64,000 bases of DNA from Flavobacterium sp. NKUCC04_CG (lineage in GTDB: Bacteria > Bacteroidota > Bacteroidia > Flavobacteriales > Flavobacteriaceae). The stretch is taken from positions 1-64,000 of the forward strand of contig NZ_JAHKRA010000017.1 of assembly GCF_019345525.1 (NCBI RefSeq). The letters are read 5' to 3'. This document shows positions 8,899 to 18,886 of this stretch, one piece after another. Under the pieces are notes generated by a model, which worked only from the letters and a program-made list of their open reading frames with translations, did no database searches and was not told the DNA's origin. Within the stretch, counting starts at the first letter, position 1. The number at the start of each line of letters is the position of its first letter. The translations under genes were made by a program, and so were the position numbers.

Positions 8899-11800
8899 TT
8901 ATTTCACTACAAATTTAATAACCTTATCTTGTCCCTTAACTTTAAATACGGCCAAATAAACACCGCTTTGAATGGAACTGGACAGTTGAACTTCTGTATT
9001 ATACCCCTCAATTACCCCCTGCTGTAATAATCGGCCTCTCACATCGTAAATTCTTAACGGAGCCCCTATAGTGATAAATTCGGCATCACTAATCGTCAAT
9101 ACGATTCGAGCACCCACTTCAACCGGATTGGGATGCAGTCTAAACACCACGTTGTTTTTAAGTTCAACATAGGATGGGCAAACAGTTAATACTTGTCCGG
9201 TACTTGAGGTTAGTACAGCTCTATATAGTGCTTTAGTATCCAATACGTCTACCGCTTTATCTCCTGAAGAATACACCTGCTCTTCACCGATTAATTGGTC
9301 GTTTTTATACCATTCAAACTTGACAAATTTAAAACCACCATTGGTCTTTGGATTGTTATTTACCAATAATACATGATTGTATTTTTGTTGTACAATAGTG
9401 TGAAAAGGAAAGGGTTTTTCAATAATTATTTGATATTCCTTAGTTACCGCACCATTCTCAGAAGTAATACGAATCGTTTGAGTATGGATACCCGGTTTTA
9501 TTATATCTATCACAAATTCTTGACCCGGATCCATAGTCGCACCAGCTTGAGCTTGAATGACCACTTTGATTTTAGCTTTCAAATCATCGCAATCCATAGT
9601 ATAATAAATTTGCTCGGGTGGAGCTATATAATGTTGTGAACCGATCCACAGCTCGTGAATGTTGGCATCACGACTAGCAATTCGCAATTCTCTAGTTACT
9701 GAAGGCGCTTGTAGATAATTGTGATCACCAGCCTGATGCGCTGTAACAAGTATGATTCCAGGCTGCTTTGGTATCACCCATCCCGATTCGCTAACAGTAG
9801 CCGCGGCGGTTTCTGTTGTAAAAGTATAGCTATACGAAACAGCTAAACCAGAATCAGCAATGGCAGCTAATTGAAAAGCAACACTATCTTCCAAAGTAAC
9901 CACATCCAACTCTTTAAAGTCGATAAATTGACTCGCTTTCTCAATAATTAATTGCGCCGTTAATTGAAGCTTATTGTAATTCTGACCACCATCAATATTA
10001 GCGATAACCGTATAAACCCCCGCATTACTATGAGCGTTATTTTTATAACTCACGGTCATACCCGCACCTATAGTACCGCTCACAGCTAAAACCTTAATCG
10101 TTGTATCGTAGGTAAACGTAGCACTGCTAAATGTAATATTTTCAATTGGTGCCTTTTTGATGGTTAGCAAAGATTGCAGTACCCGATCCTGATAGTTCGC
10201 TCCTCCATTAATTTCCGCTCTAACTGTATATATCCCCGCATCCGTATGTCCGTTATTTACATAACTCACCGTAACACCTTGTGGTAAAGCGCCTCCTCCA
10301 ATTTGAAGTGATTTTTGTTGCCCGTCATAAGTATAAGTAGCGCTCGGCAAATAAACATTTGACAGCACCCCCTTTTCAATAGTCAAGGTTGCATTTAGAA
10401 CCAAATCTTCGTAATTATTACCTCCAACAATGCGAGCAACAATTGGATAAGTTCCCAAATTGATTTGACTGTTGTTTTGATAAGTGACTACAGCTGTTGG
10501 AGGTAAAGTACCCGAGATATAAATCGATTTTGCCGTGCCGTCATAAGGAATTGTCACACTAGAGAAACTGATACCCGTTATCGGAGCCTTTTGAATAGTC
10601 ATACTAGCACTTTTAGTAGCATTATGATAGTTTGCACCTCCATTGATGTTAGCTGTAACCGTATAGGTACCCGCTACTATTTGGCCGTTATTCGTGTAAC
10701 TGACGGTCACCCCTATCGGTAAAGCATTTTCTATAAATATCGATTTTGGAAAACCGTCATAAACAAAAACTGCATTGTTAAACACCGTTGTAGGAATATC
10801 CGCCTTTTCAATAGTTAGTGACGCTGTTAAGGTGTTATTATGGTAGTTGGTACCACCATTGAGGTCAGCGGTAACAGTATAAGTACCCGCGTCGATTTGA
10901 TCGTTATTCGTGTAAGTCACTGTCACACCTATTGGTAAAGTATTTTCTATAAATATCGATTTTTGAAAACCGTCATAAATAAAAACCGCATTGTCAAACA
11001 CCGTTGGAGGAATATCCGCCTTTTCAATAGTTAAAACAGCTGTTTGAGTAACATTTTCGTAATTGGTCCCTCCATTAATTATAGCGGTAACCGTATAAGC
11101 ACCCGCGTCGATTTGATCGTTGTTGGTATAGGTCACGGTTGCTCCCGTTGGTAAACCGGTCAAGACTAAAGATTTCGTTGTACCGTCGTAAATCGTCGTT
11201 TGGTCATTAAACACTATACCGCTTAACACAGCCTTTTCAATAGTTAACACCGCTGATAGCGTAGCATCTTCATAATTGGTACCACCATTAATGGTAGCGG
11301 TAATCGTATATGTACCCGCGTCGATCTGATCGTTGTTGGTATAGCTCACCGTTGCTCCCGTTGGTAAACCGGTCAAGACTAAAGATTTTACTGCACCATC
11401 ATAAATCACGGTCTGGCTATCGAATGTAATACCACTTACCGCAGCCTTTTCAATAGTTAAAACAGCTGTTAGTGTAGCATCTTCATAATTGGTACCACCA
11501 ATAATGGTCGCGGTAACCGTATAAGTACCCGCGTCGATCTGATCGTTATTGGTATAGGTCACGGTTGCTGCCGTTGGCAAACCGGTCAAGACTAAAGATT
11601 TTACTGCACCATCATAAATCACGGTCTGGCTATCGAATGTAATTCCACTTACCACGGCCTTTTCAATAGTTAAAACAGCTGTTAGTGTAGTATCTTCATA
11701 ATTGGTACCACCATTAATGGTAGCGGTAACCGTATAAGTACCCGCGTCGATCTGATTGTTGTTGGTATAGGTCACGGTTGCCCCCGTTGGTAAACCGGTC

Positions 11801-14715
11801 AAGACTAAAGATTTTACCCCACCATCATAAATCGCAGTCTGGCTATCGAATGTAATTCCACTTAACACGGCTTTTTCAATAGTTAAAACAGCTGTTAGCG
11901 TAGCATCTTCATAATTGGTACCACCGTTAATGGTAGCGGTAACCGTATGAGTACCCGCGTCGATTTGATCGTTATTGGTATAGCTCACCGTTGCTCCCGT
12001 TGGTAAACCGGTCAAGACTAAAGATTTTACCGCACCATCATAAACCACGGTCTGACTATCGAATGTAATTCCACTGACCACGGCCTTTTCAATAGTTAAA
12101 ACAGCTGTTAGAACAATATCTACATAATTGGTACCGCCGTTAATGGTAGCGGTAACCGTATAAGTACCCGCATCGATTTGATCGTTATTGGTATAGCTCA
12201 CTGTTGCTCCCGTTGGTAAACCGGTCAAGACTAAAGATTTCGTTGTCCCGTCGTAAGTCACTGTTTTGCCGTCGAACACTATAGCAGTCAGCGGTGCTTT
12301 TTCAATGGTAAAGAGATTGGAAATGAAACGAATCGTATAGTTTGGTCCTGCATTTAGAGTTCCTTGGGTTATCGCATAACTTCCCACAACTTCGCCAGAT
12401 ATTCTATCCAACACTCCGGTAAACAAACTATTATCATCAAGTCCTACAAAACCCGTCGCGGTATAAGTTAACACGGGATCTGAAGCTCCAAAAACCTTGC
12501 GTAGATCGGAGTCGGCAGTAAGCGTCAATTCTACAGGATTTACTGTAACGGTTATTTCTACAGCATCACTAATACAACCCAACGCTGATATTTCACGTAC
12601 CCAATATTTTTGAACCCCCACTGTATTCGTATCTGGAACGGGTGCCGTTTCATCTCCGTCAACTGCTGCAGGGGATAAATACCAAAAAATCTTATTTCCT
12701 GGTGCAGGAGTGGCCGCTAAAGCCGCAGCAACATCTTTATAATTATAATCAATGTTTTGATTGACAGAAAAAACATTGACTCTTTCTAATATAGTCGTAA
12801 TAGCAAGTCTATCCATACTTTCACATCCATTCAGCGTTTGAGAAGCATAATAGGTTGTACCATCAGCAACCATAGCCGTCTCACTCCATGGATTACCTCC
12901 TGTTGCTTCAGTATACCATTTGATATTTGATCCGTCAACACTGAGATCTTTCAATTGAGTTCCCGCATCGAAACAAAAAGTCTGTATAAGCAATGATGTC
13001 GTAGGTGCGAGCGTATTATAAACGGTTGCAAGCACCGCTTGTCGAGGCGATTTGCAGCCTCTTTCAAAGGTGAGGTTGTAAAAATAATAATAATAGTTAG
13101 GATTGGGGCTCCCATTGGACCAACTTGAGGTGACAGTCAGGATTTCGGAACTGTCGCTATACGGAAAAGAAACATTCGAATCTCTATATAAGGTAATTCC
13201 ATAAAAGGACTTTATCACCAATCGATAACCTTGACCTGCCTTTAAATGAACGTTTAACGGAATGGTTACTGGAATACCTATACCTAATGCACTTATTGCT
13301 AAACTCCCGGTTGAAAACAGCTCGGTTCCGGAAGAATCATAAATAGCCACATCAAGTGTTCCAGAAGCTCCAACAAAAACATCGGTGCTTTTTAAAAACA
13401 CATCATTATTTAAATCGAAAGTAACACCCCGATGATGATAAGCATTAAAATTATTAGCAGTGCTATGTAAAGAATCTTTTCCGCTGCGATCACTGACGAA
13501 ATTTGACGAGGCTCCCTCGACATAATAGTATTTTGATTCAGAAAGAACAGGTGTCGTATAATTCTCACCTCTATGCAAAACGGTATTAGAAGTCGGACTG
13601 TCATACCATCTGATTTCGCCATCAGTGGTCGTAGCAGTGAGATTAAGAGCAACTGGCTGACAGGACACATCCCCGGTTGCTACTACGGTAGGCGTTAAAC
13701 ACCTGGTTTCAAACCGCTTATTCAAGCTCCAATTAGAGAATGAGGTTGCCGTACATTTTGAACGTACATAAACAAAATATTCCGTACTCGAAATTAGATT
13801 GGCAATGTCTTGTAGAATGCTGCTATTAGAAACAGCCCCCGAAGCTACTAATCCCGAATTACCACTACCAGCAACACCCGAGGTACGAATCTCATATTCG
13901 TATCCCAAATTGGGAGCTACTATCGCGGCATCCCAACTTATCGTTGCTTGATTGGTACTGATATTATCGATTTTGATATTAGTTGGCTGAAAACAGTCTG
14001 GTGTCTTTTTAACGGTAACCGCCATTATATTCAAAACCTCCGTAGTAGTGCTTGTTTTGAATACGTGAATACTACTTATTTTCTTGTAATAGTTACTGAC
14101 CGACAGATCAATATGTACACCAAATAAACGAGGAAAATCTCTTGATTCTTCTACTAAATTATCCAGAAAACTAACGCGGCCCATTCCATAAGTAACTGTA
14201 GGAGCCGATCCCCCCCACGAATACCAATCTTCTACATACAAATCGTTAAAGAGTTGTATGGTATTATCTGTAAAACGGATCTCACCTGAAAATCTAGCCC
14301 TTGAACCTATGGCATTTCCTGCCGCTGTCAATAACACGATTCGAGTGGCGTTTTCCGGTGTTTGAAAAACCAAATCACCACTACGTACCGAACCTTCCAA
14401 ACGCAGTGAATTGTTTTGTGAATACGGATTTAATTGAAAGATAAGACTGGGATCATAACTTGCGATGATTCGCCCATCTATAGGTAAACCAAATGTCAAA
14501 GCAGTATTACCTGGTTCCGCAACAAAATCGCGACTCATCAGAGTGAAGCCATCGATGTCAAATCTATGGGTTGTGGAGCGTGATACCGGACCAATTCCAT
14601 TAGCAATAACGTCTGCATTAAAACCAGAGACGATTTTAATCGGCACGAAATTTTGCGCAATAGCAGTGCTGAAGCTACATAGTAATATCCAAATGATAAA
14701 GTGTTTTTTTGCCAT
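8899..14715 (-). CDS. Giant T9SS-secreted repeat adhesin with MBG-like repeats (1938 aa)
   Basis: Order of parts: signal peptide (1-21, ending AIAQ); an N-terminal region to about 230; a fibronectin type III-like domain (about 240-340, from CFQPTNIKIDNISTNQATISW); Ig-like segments with ITWY/RWYDSP-type motifs; an MBG_2-like domain with KVFGASDPVLTYTATGF (about 735-805); eleven tandem ~71-residue repeats (about 805-1590) built on ITFDSQTxxYDG...LTGLPTGATVSYTNNDQIDAGTYT; a Bact_Ig-like stretch; and a type A T9SS sorting domain (about 1860-1938, RLHPNPVEVGARIVL to VIKFVVK). It should cross the outer membrane through T9SS and be displayed or released as a long filament. The partner barrel gene follows by one base, and a TPR/HTH regulator diverges from its promoter side. 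Confidence 0.92.
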   Translation of the reverse strand: MAKKHFIIWILLCSFSTAIAQNFVPIKIVSGFNADVIANGIGPVSRSTTHRFDIDGFTLMSRDFVAEPGNTALTFGLPIDGRIIASYDPSLIFQLNPYSQNNSLRLEGSVRSGDLVFQTPENATRIVLLTAAGNAIGSRARFSGEIRFTDNTIQLFNDLYVEDWYSWGGSAPTVTYGMGRVSFLDNLVEESRDFPRLFGVHIDLSVSNYYKKISSIHVFKTSTTTEVLNIMAVTVKKTPDCFQPTNIKIDNISTNQATISWDAAIVAPNLGYEYEIRTSGVAGSGNSGLVASGAVSNSSILQDIANLISSTEYFVYVRSKCTATSFSNWSLNKRFETRCLTPTVVATGDVSCQPVALNLTATTTDGEIRWYDSPTSNTVLHRGENYTTPVLSESKYYYVEGASSNFVSDRSGKDSLHSTANNFNAYHHRGVTFDLNNDVFLKSTDVFVGASGTLDVAIYDSSGTELFSTGSLAISALGIGIPVTIPLNVHLKAGQGYRLVIKSFYGITLYRDSNVSFPYSDSSEILTVTSSWSNGSPNPNYYYYFYNLTFERGCKSPRQAVLATVYNTLAPTTSLLIQTFCFDAGTQLKDLSVDGSNIKWYTEATGGNPWSETAMVADGTTYYASQTLNGCESMDRLAITTILERVNVFSVNQNIDYNYKDVAAALAATPAPGNKIFWYLSPAAVDGDETAPVPDTNTVGVQKYWVREISALGCISDAVEITVTVNPVELTLTADSDLRKVFGASDPVLTYTATGFVGLDDNSLFTGVLDRISGEVVGSYAITQGTLNAGPNYTIRFISNLFTIEKAPLTAIVFDGKTVTYDGTTKSLVLTGLPTGATVSYTNNDQIDAGTYTVTATINGGTNYVDIVLTAVLTIEKAVVSGITFDSQTVVYDGAVKSLVLTGLPTGATVSYTNNDQIDAGTHTVTATINGGTNYEDATLTAVLTIEKAVLSGITFDSQTAIYDGGVKSLVLTGLPTGATVTYTNNNQIDAGTYTVTATINGGTNYEDTTLTAVLTIEKAVVSGITFDSQTVIYDGAVKSLVLTGLPTAATVTYTNNDQIDAGTYTVTATIIGGTNYEDATLTAVLTIEKAAVSGITFDSQTVIYDGAVKSLVLTGLPTGATVSYTNNDQIDAGTYTITATINGGTNYEDATLSAVLTIEKAVLSGIVFNDQTTIYDGTTKSLVLTGLPTGATVTYTNNDQIDAGAYTVTAIINGGTNYENVTQTAVLTIEKADIPPTVFDNAVFIYDGFQKSIFIENTLPIGVTVTYTNNDQIDAGTYTVTADLNGGTNYHNNTLTASLTIEKADIPTTVFNNAVFVYDGFPKSIFIENALPIGVTVSYTNNGQIVAGTYTVTANINGGANYHNATKSASMTIQKAPITGISFSSVTIPYDGTAKSIYISGTLPPTAVVTYQNNSQINLGTYPIVARIVGGNNYEDLVLNATLTIEKGVLSNVYLPSATYTYDGQQKSLQIGGGALPQGVTVSYVNNGHTDAGIYTVRAEINGGANYQDRVLQSLLTIKKAPIENITFSSATFTYDTTIKVLAVSGTIGAGMTVSYKNNAHSNAGVYTVIANIDGGQNYNKLQLTAQLIIEKASQFIDFKELDVVTLEDSVAFQLAAIADSGLAVSYSYTFTTETAAATVSESGWVIPKQPGIILVTAHQAGDHNYLQAPSVTRELRIASRDANIHELWIGSQHYIAPPEQIYYTMDCDDLKAKIKVVIQAQAGATMDPGQEFVIDIIKPGIHTQTIRITSENGAVTKEYQIIIEKPFPFHTIVQQKYNHVLLVNNNPKTNGGFKFVKFEWYKNDQLIGEEQVYSSGDKAVDVLDTKALYRAVLTSSTGQVLTVCPSYVELKNNVVFRLHPNPVEVGARIVLTISDAEFITIGAPLRIYDVRGRLLQQGVIEGYNTEVQLSSSIQSGVYLAVFKVKGQDKVIKFVVK
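9940..12306 (-). repeat. Eleven tandem 213-bp repeats inside the giant adhesin gene
   Basis: The landmark GTAAACCGGTCAAGAC (with small variants) recurs at 11151, 11364, 11577, 11790, 12003 and 12216, an exact 213-base period, so six copies sit in perfect register. These inner copies are nearly identical at the DNA level; the five C-terminal copies (9940 to about 11030) have drifted. Such an array is prone to copy-number change by recombination and to assembly collapse. Confidence 0.95.
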
Positions 14716-15126
14716 AGTAATCTAAAATTTTACGAAGTATTTCTTTAAACTCATTAATTATTTTTTACAATGGCGCAAATATATTGGCATAACACAGAAA
14801 TAAATTAAATTAAGGGGTAGACATTTAGGTGGACAATTGCAGCTTTCATGTGCCTTCACAAACCGCTTTTAAAGTGTTAATAATCCAAATAGTCTTTAAT
14901 AAAATTCATCATACATAAAACTAAAATTTAAATTTTGTTAAAAAAACACTATACTTAATACCAATAACTACAAATAGTCATCATAAAAAGACTAAAATAT
15001 TATAATTTAGGTCATTTAATTTCTTTTTACCTGTCAAGATTTATGATAAAACAGTTTTACAAACATGTTGTTTGTATTACCTTGCGACGACAAAATCAAC
15101 AACTTTTTGATTTAATCGTCGACTAA
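14716..15126. other. Divergent regulatory region between adhesin and TPR regulator
   Basis: About 410 AT-rich bases separating two divergent genes. Apart from the -7-like element at 14776-14783 I see no repeat or operator that stands out. The arrangement suggests that the regulator's signal output acts here. Confidence 0.5.
14776..14783 (-). promoter_or_regulatory. -7 promoter element for the giant adhesin
   Basis: Minus-strand TATATTTG fits the Bacteroidota -7 consensus TAnnTTTG and lies 60 bases before the ATG. I see no good TTG at the usual 17-23 base distance upstream, so the call is moderate. Confidence 0.45.
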
Positions 15127-16845
15127 ATGCAAGCATTATCTAGTTTTTTACGGATACTTTTAATTCCTGTTTTTTATTTATTCTTCACTTATCCAATAGA
15201 AGCACGAATCTCGCGTGTGTCTCTTAATAAGCATATTGAAGCCTACCGCAACTGCGATTTAGAATGTTTGGAAATAGCTTTTCCTTATTTTAGTGCTAGG
15301 CAACTGTCTGAAAACCCTCAGCTATTAAAAATTATTCACCAAGTTTTACTTGCAGAGAAATATTCTACAACCCTTGATCAAAAAAACAACATAAGCGAAA
15401 TTCTATATAACAGAGCATATCAAGCCGCAACAATTCTCAATGAGCACGACCTAATCATTTGGGTACAAACCCATTTTGGATTTTATTATTATCGGAATGG
15501 ACAACTTTCTAAGGCCCTACCCTTTTTCTTAAATACCTCCAAGGCCATAGATCAAGCTGCAACAAAAAACCTTATCGAACCATCAGAAGTTTTAAAGAAA
15601 AACGCCTTCTTCTTTGGAAATATCGAAGATTACCAAAAAGCAGAACACTATCTCACTGAAGCACTAAAACACGCTAACTGCAACTCCAAGCAGTATATAG
15701 AAATACTCAATAATTTAGGTATGAATTACTTCAAACAAAACCAATTGGTTAAGGCTGAAGAGTCCTATCTAAGAGCCCGAAAACTGGCACTGAAAAACGG
15801 ACAAGAAATACTCTATGCCAAAACCTTAGGCGAACTAGCTAAAATTTGTGTGGCGCGAAACGATTATACACAAGCAAAAACATTATATATAGAGGACATC
15901 GCTATTTCTAAGAAAAATAATAGCGATAGAAACACCATGTATGCCCAAGTTCAATTGGGAAAAATATATCTAGAAGAAGATCAATTAGATAGTACCTATT
16001 TACACTTACAGTCAGCTAAGAATTATGCTATTGCTAAACCTTATTTAGCCAGTACGGAATTTGAGATCAATCAATTATTACTGGCTTGGGCAGTATTAAA
16101 GAAGGACGTGGCTGCAGAGTTACAAATTCGTAGATCAATAGACTCCTTAAGGGATATAATCGCAGCTACCGATGGGCAATCCGTTGTCAATCAATTAAAT
16201 ATACAAGTACAAAAAGAAAAAATTAAGTCACAACTAGAAACTGAAAAACACAATGTAGAGAAAGCCTCTTCAGCAAAAAAAACCTGGATCAGCATCAGTA
16301 TTTTACTATTGATTATAGCCATACTATTGCTTTTAAACTACCGCAGAAAACTCAAAGTTCAAGGTGTCGCTTTCGATAGAAATATCTTATTGTTGCAATT
16401 GGAAAAAATCCAATCTGACAACAAACTTCATGAAACTCAAGCCAACTTGAGCTCTTATCAGGTTTATTTATCAGAAAAAAATGAGCAACTATCCAAATTA
16501 GAAAAGGAATTTAAAAAGCTTAAAAACCTTTCTAAATCTAACGCTAAGATCAAAGAAAACAACCTACAGAAACTTTTAGATTCTCATTTGATGACTAAAA
16601 AAAATTGGATGGAATTTAAGAAGCTTTTTATAGCCGAACAAACTGATTACTACAATTACCTGATGGAAAACTTCCCTGGATTAACAGAAGCCAATTTAAG
16701 AATCATTTTACTGCAAAAAATGGGATTGAAAAATTTGGAAACAGCACAGATTCTCGGTGTTACCATTGAAGCGGTAAAAAAATCTAAACAGCGCTTGAAA
16801 AAACGATTCGAAGAAAATTACTCCGAGATTTTTAATGATCAATAA
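15127..16845 (+). CDS. Membrane-anchored TPR protein with C-terminal HTH (putative regulator)
   Basis: The 572-residue product begins with a signal/anchor segment (about 7-22), continues with TPR-like helices (about 90-335, including the pair AEESYLRARKLA and AKTLYIEDIAIS), one transmembrane helix (386-404), a charged coiled coil (about 420-485) and a C-terminal LuxR-like helix-turn-helix (520-562, with LRIILLQKMGLKNLETAQIL). This layout, periplasmic TPR sensor / single TM / cytoplasmic HTH, is common in Flavobacteria, and its ligands are unknown. It diverges from the giant adhesin gene, which is its likely target (inference). Confidence 0.85.
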   Translation: MQALSSFLRILLIPVFYLFFTYPIEARISRVSLNKHIEAYRNCDLECLEIAFPYFSARQLSENPQLLKIIHQVLLAEKYSTTLDQKNNISEILYNRAYQAATILNEHDLIIWVQTHFGFYYYRNGQLSKALPFFLNTSKAIDQAATKNLIEPSEVLKKNAFFFGNIEDYQKAEHYLTEALKHANCNSKQYIEILNNLGMNYFKQNQLVKAEESYLRARKLALKNGQEILYAKTLGELAKICVARNDYTQAKTLYIEDIAISKKNNSDRNTMYAQVQLGKIYLEEDQLDSTYLHLQSAKNYAIAKPYLASTEFEINQLLLAWAVLKKDVAAELQIRRSIDSLRDIIAATDGQSVVNQLNIQVQKEKIKSQLETEKHNVEKASSAKKTWISISILLLIIAILLLLNYRRKLKVQGVAFDRNILLLQLEKIQSDNKLHETQANLSSYQVYLSEKNEQLSKLEKEFKKLKNLSKSNAKIKENNLQKLLDSHLMTKKNWMEFKKLFIAEQTDYYNYLMENFPGLTEANLRIILLQKMGLKNLETAQILGVTIEAVKKSKQRLKKRFEENYSEIFNDQ

Positions 16846-16887
16846 TTTTTATCCCAAAAACAATAGGTGCTTGGGCTTTTAAAAAAT

Positions 16888-16932
16888 AAAAACCTCGCCG
16901 ATTTTAGCGGTCAAATCATTGCGAGATGTTTT
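16888..16932 (+). terminator. Possible terminator of the TPR regulator
   Basis: AAAACCTCGC at 16888-16898 can pair with GCGAGATGTTTT at 16921-16932 with a two-base bulge, and TTCT follows. The loop is long (about 22 bases), so this is a weaker candidate than the facing minus-strand hairpin. Confidence 0.4.
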
Positions 16933-16965
16933 CTAAGTACGCCACGTAGAGACCATACATAAATC

Positions 16966-17012
16966 AAAAAAAAACTGTTCAAAGAAAATCTTATAGGATT
17001 TTCTCCGAACAG
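16966..17012 (-). terminator. Terminator of the metal/redox operon
   Basis: On the minus strand CTGTTCGGAGAAAATC pairs with GATTTTCTTTGAACAG and is followed by nine T (the A run at 16966-16974). It lies 28 bases beyond the stop of the barrel gene ending at 17041. Confidence 0.9.
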
Positions 17013-17040
17013 TAAAATAATTAAGTATAAAAAAAATGAA

Positions 17041-17847
17041 TTATTGGGTTACATTGAAAAAGGTGTATTCCAATTTTAAAAAAACACCGTTTGAATTTGC
17101 CCGATGCATGGAGCTATACAACTCTTTTTTATAAGCCAAATCGATTCGAGCTTGACTGTTTATGATAAACTGTATAGACGGAACGATGTCCATATAGGAT
17201 TTTCCGTTATCCGTAATCGTTTGACCTACCAATTCCAACATCGCATTGATATTCGTTTGTTTAAAACTCGTATACTTTTTAGGATGCATCAAACGCCCCA
17301 CTGAAAAAGTATAATTGACCGCGTCGCTCCCAAAATGGTCTGGAAAATCAAAACCATCATTACTTAATGCTTTGGAATAACTAACTGAACCGCTTAATGC
17401 AACTTTTTTTATCAACTGCGTAGCCACAAAACCAACTTCGTAACCCGAATTTCCTGCATTTAAATCAATAGCTTCCTGATTTATCATCGAATTATTATAA
17501 CTGTAACGACCAAAAGCTGCCATTCGAAAATGGCTTTGCATATCATCAACCGAAAAGAAACGGTATTTCGCATAAGCGCCACCACCTTTTAAGCCCAATC
17601 CATTGTTCTCATTAGACATAAAGGCCGAAGCGCGTAGCATGAAGTTTTTATTGACACCCCAAGTCACTTCTGGCGACATATTATACATATTACTGTCGCT
17701 AAATTGGTTTTTCATCAGCGATTGACCAACTCTAACCCCTATAGAACCCGCCGGAGCATTACTAGCGGGTTCTGTCATTACAAACAACTCTTGTGCTTGA
17801 CTACTTATAGCAAACAATGCAAAACCTACCAAGGATAAATATTTCAT
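17041..17847 (-). CDS. Predicted outer-membrane barrel protein of the metal/redox operon
   Basis: The 268-residue product has a signal peptide (MKYLSLVGFALFAISSQAQ) and a series of amphipathic beta strands (for example SIGVRVGQSL, HFRMAAFGRYSYNNS, ARIDLAYKKELYSS), ending in LKLEYTFFNVTQ. It resembles flavobacterial outer-membrane proteins that sit next to heavy-metal genes. It starts three bases after the stop of an HMA-domain gene and closes a five-gene minus-strand run. I infer an outer-membrane channel or sensor barrel for the metal system; no catalytic motif is visible. Confidence 0.75.
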   Translation of the reverse strand: MKYLSLVGFALFAISSQAQELFVMTEPASNAPAGSIGVRVGQSLMKNQFSDSNMYNMSPEVTWGVNKNFMLRASAFMSNENNGLGLKGGGAYAKYRFFSVDDMQSHFRMAAFGRYSYNNSMINQEAIDLNAGNSGYEVGFVATQLIKKVALSGSVSYSKALSNDGFDFPDHFGSDAVNYTFSVGRLMHPKKYTSFKQTNINAMLELVGQTITDNGKSYMDIVPSIQFIINSQARIDLAYKKELYSSMHRANSNGVFLKLEYTFFNVTQ

Positions 17848-17850
17848 CGC

Positions 17851-18378
17851 TTAAATCGCTTTTAAATGATAATCGCTTTCGCTTTCCTCTTTATAGCTCG
17901 GGAATTTCGAATAGGATTTGATTAGCTTTTTATACTCCTTTTGTGTTACAAATCCTTTGTCTAAAACTCTATATTCGCTTTCTCCCTCAACTGCAGCTGT
18001 TTTGGAATCTATAAAAATATAAGTAGCATCGTTCATTTTTGCCGAAATATTATCTCCTATTTGCGGTACATCAAACTTTGCTGTTAAGACCATCGATCCC
18101 ACAAAAAAGCCCGCTTTTTCAACAGCATTTTTCAATACTTTAGGTTCTACCGTCTTGCTATCTTTAAAATAGACCGTAAAAGTATTGGTGTTTAAATCCG
18201 TTCCTACACTGTCAACCTCAACAAGAGATTTTAATTGTTTGTTAATGGCATTGGAACACATGGAACAGGTTAATCCAGTAGCAATGATGTCCACTTTAGA
18301 AATTTGAGCATAAGAGCTTACACTGGTAAAAGTTACCAAAAGACTTAGGGCAATAAATTTTTTATATATATTTTTCAT
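17851..18378 (-). CDS. Periplasmic heavy-metal-associated (HMA) protein with C-terminal extension
   Basis: The 175-residue product carries a signal peptide (to about SSYAQ, 25) and an HMA fold at 28-95 with the metal-binding GLTCSMC (Cys38 and Cys41), like copper chaperones and MerP. A second region (100-175) has no family I recognise and ends in polar residues (KEESESDYHLKAI). The gene is tightly packed: two bases from the TlpA-like gene upstream and three from the barrel gene downstream. I infer periplasmic binding or relay of a soft metal such as copper or mercury; the metal itself cannot be read from the sequence. Confidence 0.82.
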   Translation of the reverse strand: MKNIYKKFIALSLLVTFTSVSSYAQISKVDIIATGLTCSMCSNAINKQLKSLVEVDSVGTDLNTNTFTVYFKDSKTVEPKVLKNAVEKAGFFVGSMVLTAKFDVPQIGDNISAKMNDATYIFIDSKTAAVEGESEYRVLDKGFVTQKEYKKLIKSYSKFPSYKEESESDYHLKAI

Positions 18379-18380
18379 TT

Positions 18381-18863
18381 TTATTTTTTGTTGATTTGAG
18401 TTATTATTTGTGATTCTGTTGGGTTGATGGCAATCAATTTACCCGTTGCATCAAAAAGGAAAGTTGCAGGCAAGGCTTCGACGCCAAAAGTCACTGCTGA
18501 TTTAGCATCGAATCCTTTTGGATCGATCAATTGAACATATTGAATTTTGTCTTTTTCGATGGCTTTTATCCATTTGGATTTGTCCGTATCAATGGATATA
18601 CCGACTATTTCAAAATTCTTTGCTTTGTACTTATCATGCATTTTTACCAACTTTCTGTTGGCCAATCTGCAGGGACCACACCAAGATGCCCAAAAATCAA
18701 CCAGCACCGTTTTACCTTTAAAAGAATTTAATTTAACGGCGTTATTTTTAGTGTCTTGAAGGGTTATATTAGGCAATACATCTCCTATTTTGATTTGTGC
18801 ATTTACTAGTGAAATGGAAAAAAACACCAATAAAATCGCTCCTATATTTCTGATTTTAAACAT
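18381..18863 (-). CDS. TlpA/ResA-like periplasmic thioredoxin
   Basis: A 160-residue exported thioredoxin-fold protein: signal peptide to about NAQ (23), then WASWCGPC with the redox pair Cys62/Cys65 and the cis-proline loop ALPATFLFD with Pro132. TlpA-like proteins reduce disulfides in the periplasm, including those of copper-binding cysteines. Sitting between two HMA proteins that each carry a CSMC motif, it may keep those cysteines reduced (inference). Operon spacing is two bases downstream and 23 bases upstream. Confidence 0.88.
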   Translation of the reverse strand: MFKIRNIGAILLVFFSISLVNAQIKIGDVLPNITLQDTKNNAVKLNSFKGKTVLVDFWASWCGPCRLANRKLVKMHDKYKAKNFEIVGISIDTDKSKWIKAIEKDKIQYVQLIDPKGFDAKSAVTFGVEALPATFLFDATGKLIAINPTESQIITQINKK

Positions 18864-18886
18864 ATACTATGCGTTTTAATTAAATG

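Noticed and set aside
9940..12306. CRISPR-like array (regular repeats)
   Set aside because: The repeats are 213 bases, continuous, and translate as one reading frame; it is a protein repeat array.
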